NCBI GenBank assembly: GCA_003282225.1
Contig: QBZO01000002.1
Coordinates: 1-64,000, forward strand
Length of the DNA stretch: 64,000 nt
DNA from: Prochlorococcus sp. AG-335-I21
Lineage (GTDB): Bacteria > Cyanobacteriota > Cyanobacteriia > PCC-6307 > Cyanobiaceae
Reading direction: 5' to 3'
Shown: piece by piece, positions 1-9,404 of the stretch
Layout of the letters: each line of letters opens with the position of its first letter
Numbering within the stretch: the first letter of the stretch is position 1
The notes under the pieces: generated by a model
Seen by the model: only the letters and a program-made list of their open reading frames with translations
Database searches by the model: none
What the model was told of the DNA's origin: nothing
Made by a program: the position numbers and the translations under genes

Positions 1-911
1 ATCATCAAATATCAGATGATCGCTCCCAAACAGGAACATTTTTAATTGGCCCCTTAGAAAGAGGACAAGCTACAACCCTCGGTAATTCTTTAAGAAGAGT
101 TCTTATGGGAGGACTTGAAGGAAGTGCTGTTACTGCTGTAAGAATTGCAGGAATTAATCATGAATATGCCACTATACCAGGAGTTAGAGAAGACGTTCTA
201 GATATTCTTTTAAATTGTAAGCAACTCTCTATTAATAGTTCCAACCCAGAGACTGAGATTGGGAGATTAGTAGTAAATGGCCCAATGGAAGTAAAGGCAA
301 ATGACATACAATTTTCTTCTCAAGTTGAAATAGTTGATGGTGAAAAACCTATCGCAACTATTCAAGAGGGACATAATCTAGAACTAGAAATTCATGTAGA
401 AAGAGGGGTTGGTTATAGACCTGTAGATCGAAGAAATCAAGAAACTACAGCTATAGACTTGCTTCAGATTGATGCTGTTTTTATGCCTGTAAAAAGAGTT
501 AATTTCACAATAGATGAAACTGCTGTTGCAGAGGGAGCAACAGGTAGAGAAAGATTAACAATGGAAGTTGTTACAGATGGGTCAACAAGCCCTGATGATG
601 CAATTGCTGAAGCTGCAAACCAGTTAATTGAACTCTTTCAGCCCCTGGCAACCGTTACAATGGTTGAAGAAATACCTGAAGAACCAGAACCTTCTCCTGA
701 AGCTCAAATTCCATTAGAAGAACTAAACTTGTCCGTTAGAGCGTATAATTGCTTGAAAAGAGCACAAGTCAATTCTGTTTCAGATTTAATGGGATTCAGT
801 TACGAAGATCTTTTAGAAATTAAGAACTTTGGCTCGAAATCTGCAGATGAGGTTATTGAAGCTCTTGAGCGAATAGGAATTTCAATTCCACAAAGCAGGA
901 CATCTGTTTAA
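1..911 (+). CDS. rpoA: DNA-directed RNA polymerase subunit alpha (5' end cut by window)
   Basis: This encodes the alpha subunit that scaffolds RNA polymerase assembly and contacts promoters and activators. The track starts it at an internal Met at 105, but the frame is open from base 3 and reads the conserved [19 protein letters not shown], so the gene runs in from outside the window. The dimerisation/insert part is followed by an acidic linker ([14 protein letters not shown]) and a complete C-terminal domain ([16 protein letters not shown], then [14 protein letters not shown]), the DNA- and factor-binding module. rplQ follows 15 bp downstream, the usual bacterial order. Only the N-terminal end is missing. 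The segment appears inverted relative to the S10 operon because of the join near 2030. Confidence 0.97.
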   Translation, partial: HQISDDRSQTGTFLIGPLERGQATTLGNSLRRVLMGGLEGSAVTAVRIAGINHEYATIPGVREDVLDILLNCKQLSINSSNPETEIGRLVVNGPMEVKANDIQFSSQVEIVDGEKPIATIQEGHNLELEIHVERGVGYRPVDRRNQETTAIDLLQIDAVFMPVKRVNFTIDETAVAEGATGRERLTMEVVTDGSTSPDDAIAEAANQLIELFQPLATVTMVEEIPEEPEPSPEAQIPLEELNLSVRAYNCLKRAQVNSVSDLMGFSYEDLLEIKNFGSKSADEVIEALERIGISIPQSRTSV

Positions 912-926
912 CAAACTATTGAGATT

Positions 927-1277
927 ATGAGACATCAACTTAGAGTTCCTCTTTTAAGTAAACCAGCTGATCAAAGAAAAGCTCTTCTTAGAGCTTTAAC
1001 TACGCAACTTATTCGAGAAGGTAGAATAACTACCACCAGAGCAAGAGCTAAAGCTTTAAGAAATGAGGCGGAGAGAATGATCTCCTTAGCAAAGGAGGGT
1101 ACTTTATCTGCTAGAAGAAGAGCTCTTGGTTATATTTATGATAAAAAGTTAGTTCACTCACTATTTGAAAAAGCTCAAGAAAGATATGGAGAGAGAAACG
1201 GTGGTTACACCCGAATTGTTAGAACTGTTGCTAGAAAAGGTGATAATGCCCAAATGGCTATCATTGAACTAGTTTGA
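927..1277 (+). CDS. rplQ: 50S ribosomal protein L17
   Basis: A 116-residue basic protein of the large ribosomal subunit with the family's opening [24 protein letters not shown] and the later [24 protein letters not shown]. The length is normal for bacterial L17. It lies directly behind rpoA and ahead of truA, the standard cyanobacterial order, and is probably cotranscribed with rpoA. Nothing unusual is seen in it. Confidence 0.98.
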   Translation: MRHQLRVPLLSKPADQRKALLRALTTQLIREGRITTTRARAKALRNEAERMISLAKEGTLSARRRALGYIYDKKLVHSLFEKAQERYGERNGGYTRIVRTVARKGDNAQMAIIELV

Positions 1278-1315
1278 AGATAGAAAAGTAAAACTTGAAA
1301 ATATAATAATATCTT

Positions 1316-2038
1316 TTGAAAAGAGTAGCTTTAATTATCCAATACGATGGATCCTATTATTCAGGTTGGCAAAGACAGAAAAATGCAATAAGTGTTCAAG
1401 AGACGATAGAAAATTGCCTATTTAAAATATCAAATCAAATTATAAAAACATTTGCTTCAGGAAGAACAGATGCTGGAGTCCATGCTTCTGGTCAAGTAAT
1501 TCATTTTGATATTGATTTCGTAATATCAATTGATCGTTATGCAGATGTACTAAATAGTAGATTACCTCATACAATTAGAATTTTAGAATCAGTTGAAGTA
1601 AAAAGTAGCTGGCATGCTTGCTATTCTGCAGTTTATAGACATTATCGATACGTAATTAATAATAGTAAGATGCCTAATTTGTTCTTAAATAAGTGGTCAT
1701 GGCATAGATATCAGAAATACCTTGATGAGTGTTCAATGTCACTTGCCTTAGATGGAATGATTGGAGAGCATGATTTTTTTGCTTTTCAAAAGAGTGGAAG
1801 TAATAGATCAACTTCAGTGACAACAATAAAATATATAAAATTAGAAAGGACTGAGGATTTGATATTGATAGATATAAAAGCTACAGGGTTTCTTTATGGA
1901 ATGGTCCGTTCAATAGTAGGTCAACTTGTTTTAGTAGGAGAAAAGAAAATAACACCAGATATTTTTAAAGATAGATGGGTTACTAAAAAGAAAGATGATG
2001 TTCGAGAATCAGCGCCAGCCAATGGGTTATGTTTTGTC
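1316..2038 (+). pseudogene. truA: tRNA pseudouridine synthase A, 3' end lost at a join
   Basis: TruA makes pseudouridine 38-40 in the tRNA anticodon arm. The N-terminal IQYDGSYYSGWQRQ and the catalytic-Asp segment FASGRTDAGVHASGQV are intact, as is [14 protein letters not shown]. The start is a TTG (MKRVALIIQYDG) with no better ATG. The C-terminal family motif reaches [10 protein letters not shown] at 2038. The remaining 57 track residues are simply antisense rplX (codons of the L24 KOW domain read backwards), so the native C-terminus is absent. The gene is broken at the same bases where rplX is broken. In intact genomes truA is followed by rplM and rpsI on its own strand, so I infer an artificial or rearranged junction rather than true gene decay. 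Confidence 0.9.
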
Positions 2039-2205
2039 CTAAGATTTACTCCCTTCACCACTACTCTATTTTCTAGGGGGATAGTTTTTAATACTTCACC
2101 AGTCTTACCCTTTTCTTTACCGTTAATAACTTTGACTAAGTCTCCGGTTTTTATTCTCATTTTTATACGTTTGAAGTTTTTCTTTTGTTTAAGTGAGTCC
2201 AACAT
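2029..2205 (-). pseudogene. rplX: 50S ribosomal protein L24, C-terminal half lost at a join
   Basis: L24 is an assembly-initiator protein of the large subunit. Residues 1-59 are authentic, with the KOW motif ([20 protein letters not shown]) and ending [12 protein letters not shown]. After His59 the track peptide [14 protein letters not shown] is antisense truA, not L24, whose family continues with a lysine-rich second half (about 115-120 residues in picocyanobacteria). The start abuts the rplN stop with no gap. L24 is essential or nearly so, and the downstream operon genes (rplE onward) are also gone, so the truncation most likely reflects a chimeric assembly. Confidence 0.9.
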
Positions 2206-2571
2206 TTAAATAACCTCCGGAGCTAAAGAAACTATCTTTGTAAAATTCTTATCTCGTAATTCCCTTGCTACTGGACCAAAGACTCTTGTACCTTTTGGAT
2301 TTTTATCTTCATTAATCAAAACGGCTGCATTATCATCGAAACGAATGGAGTTACCTGTATTTCTTCTTAAAGTATGCTTTGTCCTAACAATAACTGCTTT
2401 AACGACATCTGATTTTTTAACCCCCATATTTGGCAAAGCGTCTTTTACTGATGCAACTACAACATCTCCCACATGTGCATATCTTCTATTTGAACCTAGA
2501 ACTCTTATACATTGAAGTCTTTTAGCTCCACTGTTATCAGCAACAGTTAAATAAGTTTCTTGTTGAATCAT
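2206..2571 (-). CDS. rplN: 50S ribosomal protein L14
   Basis: A 121-residue large-subunit protein at the subunit interface, with the family opening [26 protein letters not shown] and the ending [25 protein letters not shown]. The length is canonical. The start overlaps the rpsQ stop by 4 bp (ATGA), which points to translational coupling within the S10 operon. It is downstream of rpsQ and upstream of rplX as in all cyanobacteria. Confidence 0.98.
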   Translation of the reverse strand: MIQQETYLTVADNSGAKRLQCIRVLGSNRRYAHVGDVVVASVKDALPNMGVKKSDVVKAVIVRTKHTLRRNTGNSIRFDDNAAVLINEDKNPKGTRVFGPVARELRDKNFTKIVSLAPEVI

Positions 2572-2834
2572 TTTTTATCCTCCTTAATCGTTATTGTTTT
2601 ATTTAGAATTTCCTCTATTGCCCATCTTTTATGAGCACTTAGTGGTCTTGTTTCTTTAATTTTTACTCGATCTCCCAAAACACATGTGTTTTCTGGATCA
2701 TGTGCCTTGTAGCGAGTAGTTTTACTTACAATCTTTTTATAAGTTGGATGTGGGTATCTATTGATTACGGCAACAACAACTGTTTTGTCCATTTTGTCGC
2801 TTACAACAGTACCAATTCTTTCTTTAAGTGCCAT
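2568..2834 (-). CDS. rpsQ: 30S ribosomal protein S17
   Basis: An 88-residue small-subunit protein binding the 5' domain of 16S rRNA. The OB-fold sequence is clear: [19 protein letters not shown], then [30 protein letters not shown]. It overlaps rplN by 4 bp and follows rpmC by 8 bp in the S10 operon. Nothing odd is seen. Confidence 0.97.
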   Translation of the reverse strand: MALKERIGTVVSDKMDKTVVVAVINRYPHPTYKKIVSKTTRYKAHDPENTCVLGDRVKIKETRPLSAHKRWAIEEILNKTITIKEDKK

Positions 2835-2842
2835 AGCAATGA

Positions 2843-3061
2843 TTAATCAGCGGGTTTTTGAGAAGTGGATTGACTTTTACTAAGAGTAAGTAATTGTGCA
2901 ACTTGTTTCTTGATGATTTTAAATTGATGAGTTTCATTAAGCTGTCTTGTTGCCTGTTTGAATCTCAAGTCGAAGAGATCTTTTCTAAGTTGATCAATTT
3001 TTTCAGTAATTTGAGAAGAATTTAACTTTTTAAATTCTTTTATAGATTCTGAATTTTTCAT
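2843..3061 (-). CDS. rpmC: 50S ribosomal protein L29
   Basis: A 72-residue two-helix protein near the peptide exit tunnel of the large subunit. It shows the L29 core [26 protein letters not shown]. The start overlaps the rplP stop by 4 bp. It is slightly longer than the E. coli protein through a Ser/Gln-rich C-terminal tail ([14 protein letters not shown]). Confidence 0.95.
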   Translation of the reverse strand: MKNSESIKEFKKLNSSQITEKIDQLRKDLFDLRFKQATRQLNETHQFKIIKKQVAQLLTLSKSQSTSQKPAD

Positions 3062-3540
3062 TTTTTAACCTCCTCTTTTGAATCTTTCCCTGTCTTAGCT
3101 TCTACTGAAGAATCACTACTTAGATTTATATCACTAGAAATAAATTTTGTTTTTACTGGTAGTTTATATTGGGCTAAACGCATAGCTTCTTTTGCAATTT
3201 CTTCTGTAATTTCTTCACCCCCCATTTCAAATAATATTCTTCCGGGTTTTACAACAGCTACCCAAAACTCTGGATTACCTTTTCCGGATCCCATCCTAGT
3301 TTCAGCTGGTCTCATAGTGACTGGTTTGTCTGGGAAAATACGAATCCATATTTTTCCACCGCGTTTAACATATCTTGTCATTGCTCTTCTACTTGCTTCA
3401 ATCTGTCGAGCAGTTACCCAACCACAATCTTGAGCTTGGAGTGCAAACTGACCAAATGCAATGGTATTGCCCTTTGAGGCAATACCTTTCATTCTACCTC
3501 TATGCTGTTTTCGGAATTTAGTACGTTTTGGACTAAGCAT
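3058..3540 (-). CDS. rplP: 50S ribosomal protein L16 with charged C-terminal extension
   Basis: L16 helps position tRNA in the A site of the large subunit. The core is standard ([19 protein letters not shown], then [27 protein letters not shown]). At 160 residues it is about 24 longer than typical 136-residue bacterial L16. The extra residues form a Ser/Asp/Glu/Lys-rich tail ([20 protein letters not shown]) that looks disordered. The extension lies inside an intact frame and its stop overlaps the rpmC start, so it is real rather than a read-through. Confidence 0.96.
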   Translation of the reverse strand: MLSPKRTKFRKQHRGRMKGIASKGNTIAFGQFALQAQDCGWVTARQIEASRRAMTRYVKRGGKIWIRIFPDKPVTMRPAETRMGSGKGNPEFWVAVVKPGRILFEMGGEEITEEIAKEAMRLAQYKLPVKTKFISSDINLSSDSSVEAKTGKDSKEEVKK

Positions 3541-3551
3541 TGTTATACCTC

Positions 3552-4283
3552 CTATGAATTCTCATTTGAACGATCCTCAAATTGCTGACGTTTCCGACTA
3601 CCTTTCCTTCTTGGAATAGCGCCAACAGGAATAGTTTGTTCTTCTTTGGGAAGAACCTCCCCTTTAAAAACCCAAACTTTAATTCCTAATACACCATAAG
3701 TTGTATTTGCTTCGCGCAGTGCATAATCAACCTCAGCTCTTAAAGTATGAAGAGGAACCCTACCTTCTCTAGTCCACTCTGTTCTAGCTATTTCTGCACC
3801 ATTTAGTCTTCCTCCTACTTGTACTTTCAAGCCTAGGACACCCGCCCTTTGTGCTCTTTGCAAAGCCATCCTTATAGTTCTTCTAAAGGCAACTCTTTTT
3901 TCTAATTGTTGCGCTATGTATTCAGCAAGTAAATATGCATCCGCATCAACTCTCTCAACTTCAACTACATTAATTCGAACTTGCCTTGTTCTATCTCCTA
4001 TAGTTTTTTGTATACCTGACCTCAATTCTTCAATACCACTTCCTTGCCTTCCTACAATCACTCCAGGTCTAGCTGTTTTCAATTCAAGTTCTAACTGGTC
4101 GGCTTTTCTAGCAATTAGTACATCACTGATTCCAGCTGAACTATATTTCTTTTGGATAAAAGTACGAATTTTATCATCTTCTTGAAGAAGAATTGGATAA
4201 GTTTTAGAATTAGCGAACCATTTTGAACGATGTTCTTGTGTGACGCCTAATCTAAAACCTGTTGGATTAATTTTATTACCCAT
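3552..4283 (-). CDS. rpsC: 30S ribosomal protein S3
   Basis: A 243-residue protein at the mRNA entry site of the small subunit, contributing to helicase activity. It has the N-terminal [24 protein letters not shown], the KH domain [15 protein letters not shown], and the C-terminal S3 domain [29 protein letters not shown]. The C-terminal tail is Arg/Lys-rich. The start overlaps the rplV stop by one base, within the S10 operon. Confidence 0.98.
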   Translation of the reverse strand: MGNKINPTGFRLGVTQEHRSKWFANSKTYPILLQEDDKIRTFIQKKYSSAGISDVLIARKADQLELELKTARPGVIVGRQGSGIEELRSGIQKTIGDRTRQVRINVVEVERVDADAYLLAEYIAQQLEKRVAFRRTIRMALQRAQRAGVLGLKVQVGGRLNGAEIARTEWTREGRVPLHTLRAEVDYALREANTTYGVLGIKVWVFKGEVLPKEEQTIPVGAIPRRKGSRKRQQFEDRSNENS

Positions 4284-4669
4284 TAGTCTTGTGCCTCCGT
4301 ATTAATTTGATTAGGAGCAGATTCAACAGAAATACTTATATGGCAAGTCTGTTTTTTAATAGAGAAAGCTCTACCTTGAGCTCTTGGTCTGAACCTTTTC
4401 ATCACCGGACCGTTATCAGCCGAAGCTGAAGATATTACTAGAGACGAGGGTTCCATACCCAAGTTATGTTCTGCATTAGCTACTGCAGACCTTAAAACCT
4501 TAGTAATAGGATCAGTAGATCTATATGGCATAAATTCCAAAATAATGAGTGCCTCTCTATAAGATTTACCTCTAATTTGATCGAGAACTCTTCTTACTTT
4601 TGATGCAGAACCACGAATGTACTTACCGTGAGCAATAGCAGTTTTTGTCATTTCAGGTGTTTTTGTCAT
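4283..4669 (-). CDS. rplV: 50S ribosomal protein L22
   Basis: A 128-residue protein lining the nascent-peptide exit tunnel. Family features are [22 protein letters not shown] near the N-terminus and the C-terminal loop [22 protein letters not shown]. It is directly adjacent to rpsS upstream and overlaps rpsC downstream by one base. Confidence 0.97.
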   Translation of the reverse strand: MTKTPEMTKTAIAHGKYIRGSASKVRRVLDQIRGKSYREALIILEFMPYRSTDPITKVLRSAVANAEHNLGMEPSSLVISSASADNGPVMKRFRPRAQGRAFSIKKQTCHISISVESAPNQINTEAQD

Positions 4670-4945
4670 TTATCTTGCCCCCTTCTTATCTCTTAAGTGA
4701 CCACGATATGTTCTTGTGGGAGCAAATTCACCTAATTTATGGCCAATCATTTGTTCAGTTATAAATACTGGTATGTGGGCCTTACCATTGTGAACAGCAA
4801 TTGTATGGCCAATCATAACAGGAAGGATAGTCGAAGATCTAGACCATGTTTTGATGACTGATTTATCATTTTCAGTATTTTGTTTTTCTACCTTTTTAAG
4901 CAAACTATCTGCTATAAAAGGTCCTTTTTTTAATGAACGTCCCAT
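4670..4945 (-). CDS. rpsS: 30S ribosomal protein S19
   Basis: A 91-residue small-subunit head protein that with S13 contacts the A- and P-site tRNAs. It starts with the diagnostic [20 protein letters not shown] and contains [24 protein letters not shown]. Upstream is a 38-bp gap to rplB containing a short purine-rich stretch of repeated GAAATA on the plus strand (about 4957-4978). Confidence 0.98.
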   Translation of the reverse strand: MGRSLKKGPFIADSLLKKVEKQNTENDKSVIKTWSRSSTILPVMIGHTIAVHNGKAHIPVFITEQMIGHKLGEFAPTRTYRGHLRDKKGAR

Positions 4946-4983
4946 AATTTATAAAATAGAAATAGAAATAGAAATAGTAGTAA

Positions 4984-5847
4984 TCAAGAATCTCTTCCTC
5001 CTCTACTTCTCTTAGAAACACGACGACGTCTTCGAACAACTAATTTGTTACTTGGCTTGTTTTTCTTACGTGTCTTTAATCCAAGTGCTGGCTTACCCCA
5101 AGGAGTTACAGGGCCTGCTCTACCAATCGGAGCTTTCCCCTCTCCTCCTCCATGTGGATGATCACATGGGTTCATAACACTACCTCTTACTTGAGGTCTT
5201 CTACCTAACCATCTTCTTCTGCCTGCTTTTCCTAAGCTAGTATTACGTATTTCAGAATTACCAACTTCACCTAAAGTTGCATAACATTCCTTGCGAACCA
5301 GTCTAACCTCAGTAGATGGGAGTTTTAAAGCGACATACTCTCCTTCTTTCGCCATTAGTTGTGCACTAGCTCCTGCAGATCTGACCATTTGAGCACCTCT
5401 ACCAGCATATAGTTCTACACAATGAACACTTGATCCTAATGGTATGGACGATAGGGGCATTGCATTCCCTTCTTCAATTGGAACACCTTCACCAGAAATT
5501 ACATTTTGACCTACTTTTACTCCCGCTGGGGCGACTATATATCTTTTTTCTCCGTCTTCATAAAATAAAAGTGCAAGTCTCGCATTTCTATGGGGATCAT
5601 AATGAATAGCTGCAACCTTTGCATTAATATTTTTTTTGTCTCTTTTAAAATCTACTAATCTGTATTGTCTTTTGTGTCCGCCTCCTCTGTGACGACAGGT
5701 TATCACTCCTCTATTATTTCTACCTTTATTCCTATGCTTAGAAACTATTAATGATCTTTCTGGTTTTGAACCTGTAATCTCACTAAAGTCTGTAACAACT
5801 CTTTGTCTAGTCCCAGGTGTATAGGGTTTGAATTTACGAATAGCCAT
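4984..5847 (-). CDS. rplB: 50S ribosomal protein L2
   Basis: A 287-residue protein needed for subunit association and close to the peptidyl transferase centre. It has the OB-fold region ([37 protein letters not shown]), the SH3-like region, and the conserved functional loop [18 protein letters not shown]. The length is normal. It lies between rplW and rpsS, with 12 bp to rplW. Confidence 0.99.
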   Translation of the reverse strand: MAIRKFKPYTPGTRQRVVTDFSEITGSKPERSLIVSKHRNKGRNNRGVITCRHRGGGHKRQYRLVDFKRDKKNINAKVAAIHYDPHRNARLALLFYEDGEKRYIVAPAGVKVGQNVISGEGVPIEEGNAMPLSSIPLGSSVHCVELYAGRGAQMVRSAGASAQLMAKEGEYVALKLPSTEVRLVRKECYATLGEVGNSEIRNTSLGKAGRRRWLGRRPQVRGSVMNPCDHPHGGGEGKAPIGRAGPVTPWGKPALGLKTRKKNKPSNKLVVRRRRRVSKRSRGGRDS

Positions 5848-5859
5848 AATAAATACTTC

Positions 5860-6162
5860 TTAAGATTCTGGGAATAGTTGAATTTTGTCTCCTTCAGCAA
5901 GACGGACAATTGCCTTTTTAATTTGAGAACGTTTCCCGGAGAATTTACCGACTCTTCTTGTTCTCCTTGGAGGATTCATAGTGTTTATTCCTATAACTTT
6001 AACACTAAACAAGACCTCAATTGCTGCCTTTATCTGAGGCTTTGCAGCCCTATGGTCTACCTCAAAAGTATATTGGTTAAGATCTAGCGCATTCGTCGCT
6101 TTTTCTGTAATTACAGGTTTGCGAATTATATCTGCCAAACGAGAATCAAATAATCTACTCAT
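5860..6162 (-). CDS. rplW: 50S ribosomal protein L23
   Basis: A 100-residue exit-site protein that docks trigger factor and SRP. It has the family pattern [23 protein letters not shown] and [22 protein letters not shown]. The start overlaps the rplD stop by 4 bp, consistent with coupled translation. Confidence 0.97.
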   Translation of the reverse strand: MSRLFDSRLADIIRKPVITEKATNALDLNQYTFEVDHRAAKPQIKAAIEVLFSVKVIGINTMNPPRRTRRVGKFSGKRSQIKKAIVRLAEGDKIQLFPES

Positions 6163-6791
6163 GATCCATAAACCTCCTGAATTTTATTGATTGCTGATTG
6201 ACCAATAACTAACTTATTAGCATTGAGAATATCAAAAACATTTAATTGATCAGCAGCAATTAATTTTACCTTTTCAATGTTGTTAATAGATTTTTTAATG
6301 AGATCAGAGGGATCATCAAGAATCACTAAAACCTTTTCTGTTTTATCTATTCCTAATCTAATAAGACCACTAATTATCTCACTAGTTTTTGGTTGGTTTA
6401 ATGTTGAACCAAAATCTTCAACAGTTTTGAAATCAGCAATCCTAGACATTAAGGCTGTTCTAAGTGCTAATCTTCTTTCTTTTCTGTTCATATCTAAATT
6501 ATACGAACGTGGTTTAGGGCCAAAAATTACCCCTCCTCCTGGTCTTAATGGTGTCCTAATTGATCCTTGACGAGCTCTACCCGTACCCTTTTGCTTATAT
6601 GGCTTCCTACCACCTCCACGAACTTCAGATCTTGTCAAAGTTGATGCAGTTCCCTGTCTTTTGTTAGCTAATTGTCTAAGAACAGCTCTATGGATTAAAT
6701 CGGCAGAAGAAGTCTCTTTGGCAACTTTTAAATCAATTGAGACCTTGCCAGCTTTTTTGCCATCCCATTTTAAAGTTTCTAAGGTTGTCAT
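6159..6791 (-). CDS. rplD: 50S ribosomal protein L4
   Basis: A 210-residue protein whose extended loop reaches the exit tunnel. The loop is clear: [22 protein letters not shown], then [13 protein letters not shown]. In enterobacteria L4 also represses the S10 operon; whether it does so here is unknown, but see the structured leader upstream of rplC. It overlaps rplC by 4 bp and rplW by 4 bp. Confidence 0.98.
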   Translation of the reverse strand: MTTLETLKWDGKKAGKVSIDLKVAKETSSADLIHRAVLRQLANKRQGTASTLTRSEVRGGGRKPYKQKGTGRARQGSIRTPLRPGGGVIFGPKPRSYNLDMNRKERRLALRTALMSRIADFKTVEDFGSTLNQPKTSEIISGLIRLGIDKTEKVLVILDDPSDLIKKSINNIEKVKLIAADQLNVFDILNANKLVIGQSAINKIQEVYGS

Positions 6792-7441
6792 GATTTTGCT
6801 CCTCCCTTGTTACCTACAACATTATTAGGCTTTATATTTACTATCGAGCCTGGTTTGCCTGGTACAGAACCTTTTACTACAAGTAAATTTTTTTGATCAT
6901 CAATTTTGACCACTAGTAAACCCTTTGTCGTGATTTTTTTACCTCCATATCTTCCTGCCATCCTTTTACCAGGATAAATTCTCCCTGGAGTTGTGCCAGC
7001 ACCTGTTGATCCTGGAGCTCTATGATTTTTGGAACCATGACTCATAGGTCCTCTACTAAAACCATGTCTTTTTTGATATCCAGAGAAACCTCTACCCATT
7101 GATTTCCCGCTAATATCAACTTTCTGACCAACCTCAAAATTTGTAACATTTATTTCATTTCCAATCTCATAAGAAGAAGTCTCTTCGACTCTGTATTCCT
7201 TTAGGTGTTTTAAAAGTATTTCACCCGATTTAAGTACATGTCCTTTCTCAGGCTTACTTAAATGCTTATCCTTTGATATTCCATAACCTATTTGAATAGC
7301 TGTATAACCATCCAAAGGTTGAGTTTTTAATTGGGTGACCCGACAAGGGCCAGCCTCTATAAGAGTAACCGGTACTGCATTCCCATCCTCATCGAATAAT
7401 TGAGACATGCCCAATTTTTTTCCTAAAATTCCTATAGACAT
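6788..7441 (-). CDS. rplC: 50S ribosomal protein L3
   Basis: The first gene of the S10 operon in this lineage, 217 residues. L3 is a primary 23S rRNA binder with an extension reaching the peptidyl transferase centre: [21 protein letters not shown] and [21 protein letters not shown]. The N-terminal [20 protein letters not shown] sets the start. It is transcribed divergently from ndhN across a 299-bp intergenic region with several inverted repeats. Confidence 0.98.
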   Translation of the reverse strand: MSIGILGKKLGMSQLFDEDGNAVPVTLIEAGPCRVTQLKTQPLDGYTAIQIGYGISKDKHLSKPEKGHVLKSGEILLKHLKEYRVEETSSYEIGNEINVTNFEVGQKVDISGKSMGRGFSGYQKRHGFSRGPMSHGSKNHRAPGSTGAGTTPGRIYPGKRMAGRYGGKKITTKGLLVVKIDDQKNLLVVKGSVPGKPGSIVNIKPNNVVGNKGGAKS

Positions 7442-7740
7442 AAGACTTGAGTAGGCTAGCTCGTAAATAATTTTTGGTTAATTGTCAAATCTCTTAAAAA
7501 ATTTCAACAACGTTATCAATCAAAAATTTAATTAATTGTTAGGAGTGAGACTTTTCTAAAATTAGAAAGTTTCCCATCGGGTTCAATTCAACCCATCCCA
7601 AATTTCTTTAACGAAACGCTAAAAAATGTGAATATCCCAGAGGCTCGGCTAGCTTGCGAGCATAAAAAAATTCACCGAATATAAATTGTACATCATCAAG
7701 TACCATAAAATGAAATAATATATAGTTAAAGAGAATATTT
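7442..7740. promoter_or_regulatory. Divergent rplC/ndhN promoter region with structured rplC leader
   Basis: This 299-bp gap separates the S10 operon from ndhN and contains no convincing ORF. It holds three inverted repeats: TTTCTAA-AA-TTAGAAA (7553-7568), GGGTT-N6-AACCC (7579-7594), and a nested pair GTGAAT...GCTCG...CGAGC...ATTCAC (7628-7675). Read on the minus strand, the last one is followed by a T-run (ATTTTTT), which resembles an attenuator. The ndhN side has an AT-rich TAATATATAG about 20 bp before the ATG. No experimental start site can be inferred. Confidence 0.55.
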
Positions 7741-8211
7741 ATGCCATTACTTCTAACAGGAAAAAAGTTTCATAATGATTTAAATAAAAATAAATGCTTA
7801 GCTATGTTTGCACCTCTTGAGGGGGGGTATGAAACTCGTCTTTTAAGAAGAATGCGAGCTAAAGGTTTTAAAACTTACATTACCTCTGCTAGAGGATTAG
7901 GAGATCCTGAAGTATTTTTACTAAAATTACACGGTATAAGGCCACCTCATCTCGGTCATCAAAGTATTGGCAGAAATGGTGCTCTTGGAGAAGTTCAGCA
8001 AGTAATCCCTCAAGCTTCTGAACTATTTAATGAGGATGATAAGGATAAATTATTATGGCTATTGGAAGGTCAAGTCTTATCGCAATCTGAGCTAGAAAGC
8101 TTAATTAAAATCTGTACTACAGATAATAAATTAAAAATTGTTGTTGAAATGGGTGGTTCTAGAAAACTTGAATGGAAATCTTTAAATGATTACATATTGA
8201 ATGAATTCTGA
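7741..8211 (+). CDS. ndhN: NAD(P)H-quinone oxidoreductase subunit N
   Basis: A 156-residue peripheral subunit specific to the cyanobacterial/chloroplast NDH-1 complex, which carries cyclic electron flow and respiration in thylakoids. Recognised from [38 protein letters not shown] and [24 protein letters not shown]. The 3' end overlaps ldpA by 11 bp, so the two are probably cotranscribed. ndhS, another subunit, is encoded elsewhere in this window. Confidence 0.95.
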   Translation: MPLLLTGKKFHNDLNKNKCLAMFAPLEGGYETRLLRRMRAKGFKTYITSARGLGDPEVFLLKLHGIRPPHLGHQSIGRNGALGEVQQVIPQASELFNEDDKDKLLWLLEGQVLSQSELESLIKICTTDNKLKIVVEMGGSRKLEWKSLNDYILNEF

Positions 8212-9211
8212 AATTGAGTTGTTTAAAAAAAATAAAAAGGGATCAGATAAATGGGTTAAATTAATTTGCGGGGCGAGCAATGAAGATATTGTTGCCATAG
8301 AAGATTTAAGTGCTATTTATTCCGCTGCTGGAGTTGACTATATTGATGTTGCTGCTGACGAATCTATAGTTGAAGCAGCGAGAAATGGTATTAAATGGGC
8401 CAAGAAACTCTATGGTGCCTCTCCAGGATTGATGATAAGCATTAGTGATGGCAAGGATATACATTTTCGCAAAGCTAAATTTGATCCAATGAAATGCCCC
8501 TCTAATTGTACTAGGCCATGCGAAAGGATTTGCCCCACCTTTGCAATTGATTACTCCGGGGTAAAAGAAAATAAATGTTATGGATGTGGTAGATGTATAA
8601 ATAGTTGTCCCCTAAATTTAATTTCTGAATATGAATATAAATTGTCAAATAATGACTTACCACAAACTCTACAAGCAATAAAACCTGATGCAGTAGAAAT
8701 TCATACGGAAATCGATCGACTAGAGTCTTTCATACAAGTTGCAAATATTCTCAAAACTTCAGGGATAGAATTAAAAAAAATATCTGTAAGTTGTGGATTA
8801 AATCAATCCCAAAAAGGTCCAAAAGATCTTTTAAAAGCTCTCTGGGAAAGATATGAAATTCTTGTCAAACATAATGTGCCGCTTATTTGGCAACTAGATG
8901 GAAGACCTATGTCTGGGGATCTAGCTCCAGCGACAGGTAAGGATACAGTTAAATTATGGAATAATATAGGATCTCATCTTCCCCCAGGTTTAATTCAACT
9001 AGCAGGAGGAACAAATGGGAAAACTCATGAATTTTTGAAAATAAATAATTTTCCAGATGGAATTGCCTTTGGGAGTTCTGCTAGAAAAATAATGCAACCA
9101 CTTATTGAAGATGCCAACAAAAATAATAAAAAATTATATGAATATCCAGAAAAAATGGATTTAGCAATAAAAAAAGCACAAAAATTGCTTAACCCATGGA
9201 AAATCAGCTAA
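8201..9211 (+). CDS. ldpA: LdpA-like iron-sulfur protein (light-dependent period)
   Basis: A 336-residue protein with two ferredoxin-like 4Fe-4S motifs around residues 100-140: [14 protein letters not shown] and [12 protein letters not shown]. In Synechococcus elongatus LdpA senses redox state and tunes the circadian period. Prochlorococcus lacks KaiA and has a damped clock, so the role here may be a redox function. The C-terminal part ([20 protein letters not shown]) matches the conserved LdpA C-terminal domain. It overlaps ndhN by 11 bp, which fits redox-linked expression. Confidence 0.88.
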   Translation: MNSEIELFKKNKKGSDKWVKLICGASNEDIVAIEDLSAIYSAAGVDYIDVAADESIVEAARNGIKWAKKLYGASPGLMISISDGKDIHFRKAKFDPMKCPSNCTRPCERICPTFAIDYSGVKENKCYGCGRCINSCPLNLISEYEYKLSNNDLPQTLQAIKPDAVEIHTEIDRLESFIQVANILKTSGIELKKISVSCGLNQSQKGPKDLLKALWERYEILVKHNVPLIWQLDGRPMSGDLAPATGKDTVKLWNNIGSHLPPGLIQLAGGTNGKTHEFLKINNFPDGIAFGSSARKIMQPLIEDANKNNKKLYEYPEKMDLAIKKAQKLLNPWKIS

Positions 9212-9315
9212 TCCCCCTATTTAAGTAAATTAAAAAATAATTTCAGAAAATCTAGAATAAAAATTTATATTTTTGATAGAAAAAAATCTAGTAATGTATT
9301 AAAATAAAATTTCAT

Positions 9316-9387
9316 TGGGCCGTCGCCAAGTGGTAAGGCATCGGGTTTTGGTCTCGACATTCCTAGGTTCGAATCCTAGCGGCCCAG
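9316..9387 (+). tRNA. tRNA-Gln (UUG)
   Basis: The acceptor stem TGGGCCG pairs with CGGCCCA and G is the discriminator base. The anticodon arm TCGGG-TTTTGGT-CTCGA gives anticodon TTG (Gln). The T arm is CTAGG-TTCGAAT-CCTAG. No CCA is encoded. The ORF track runs a frame straight through it into the HAD gene, which is not real coding. Confidence 0.95.
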
Positions 9388-9404
9388 TTCTAAAACTCAG
9401 TTCA

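Noticed and set aside
1921-2205. Track ORF of 94 aa on the minus strand as a complete rplX
   Set aside because: Only the first 59 residues are L24; the rest is antisense truA created by the junction.
9315-9404. N-terminal extension of the HAD protein
   Set aside because: These codons lie in tRNA-Gln and its trailer; a GTG at 9405 gives a normal HAD start.
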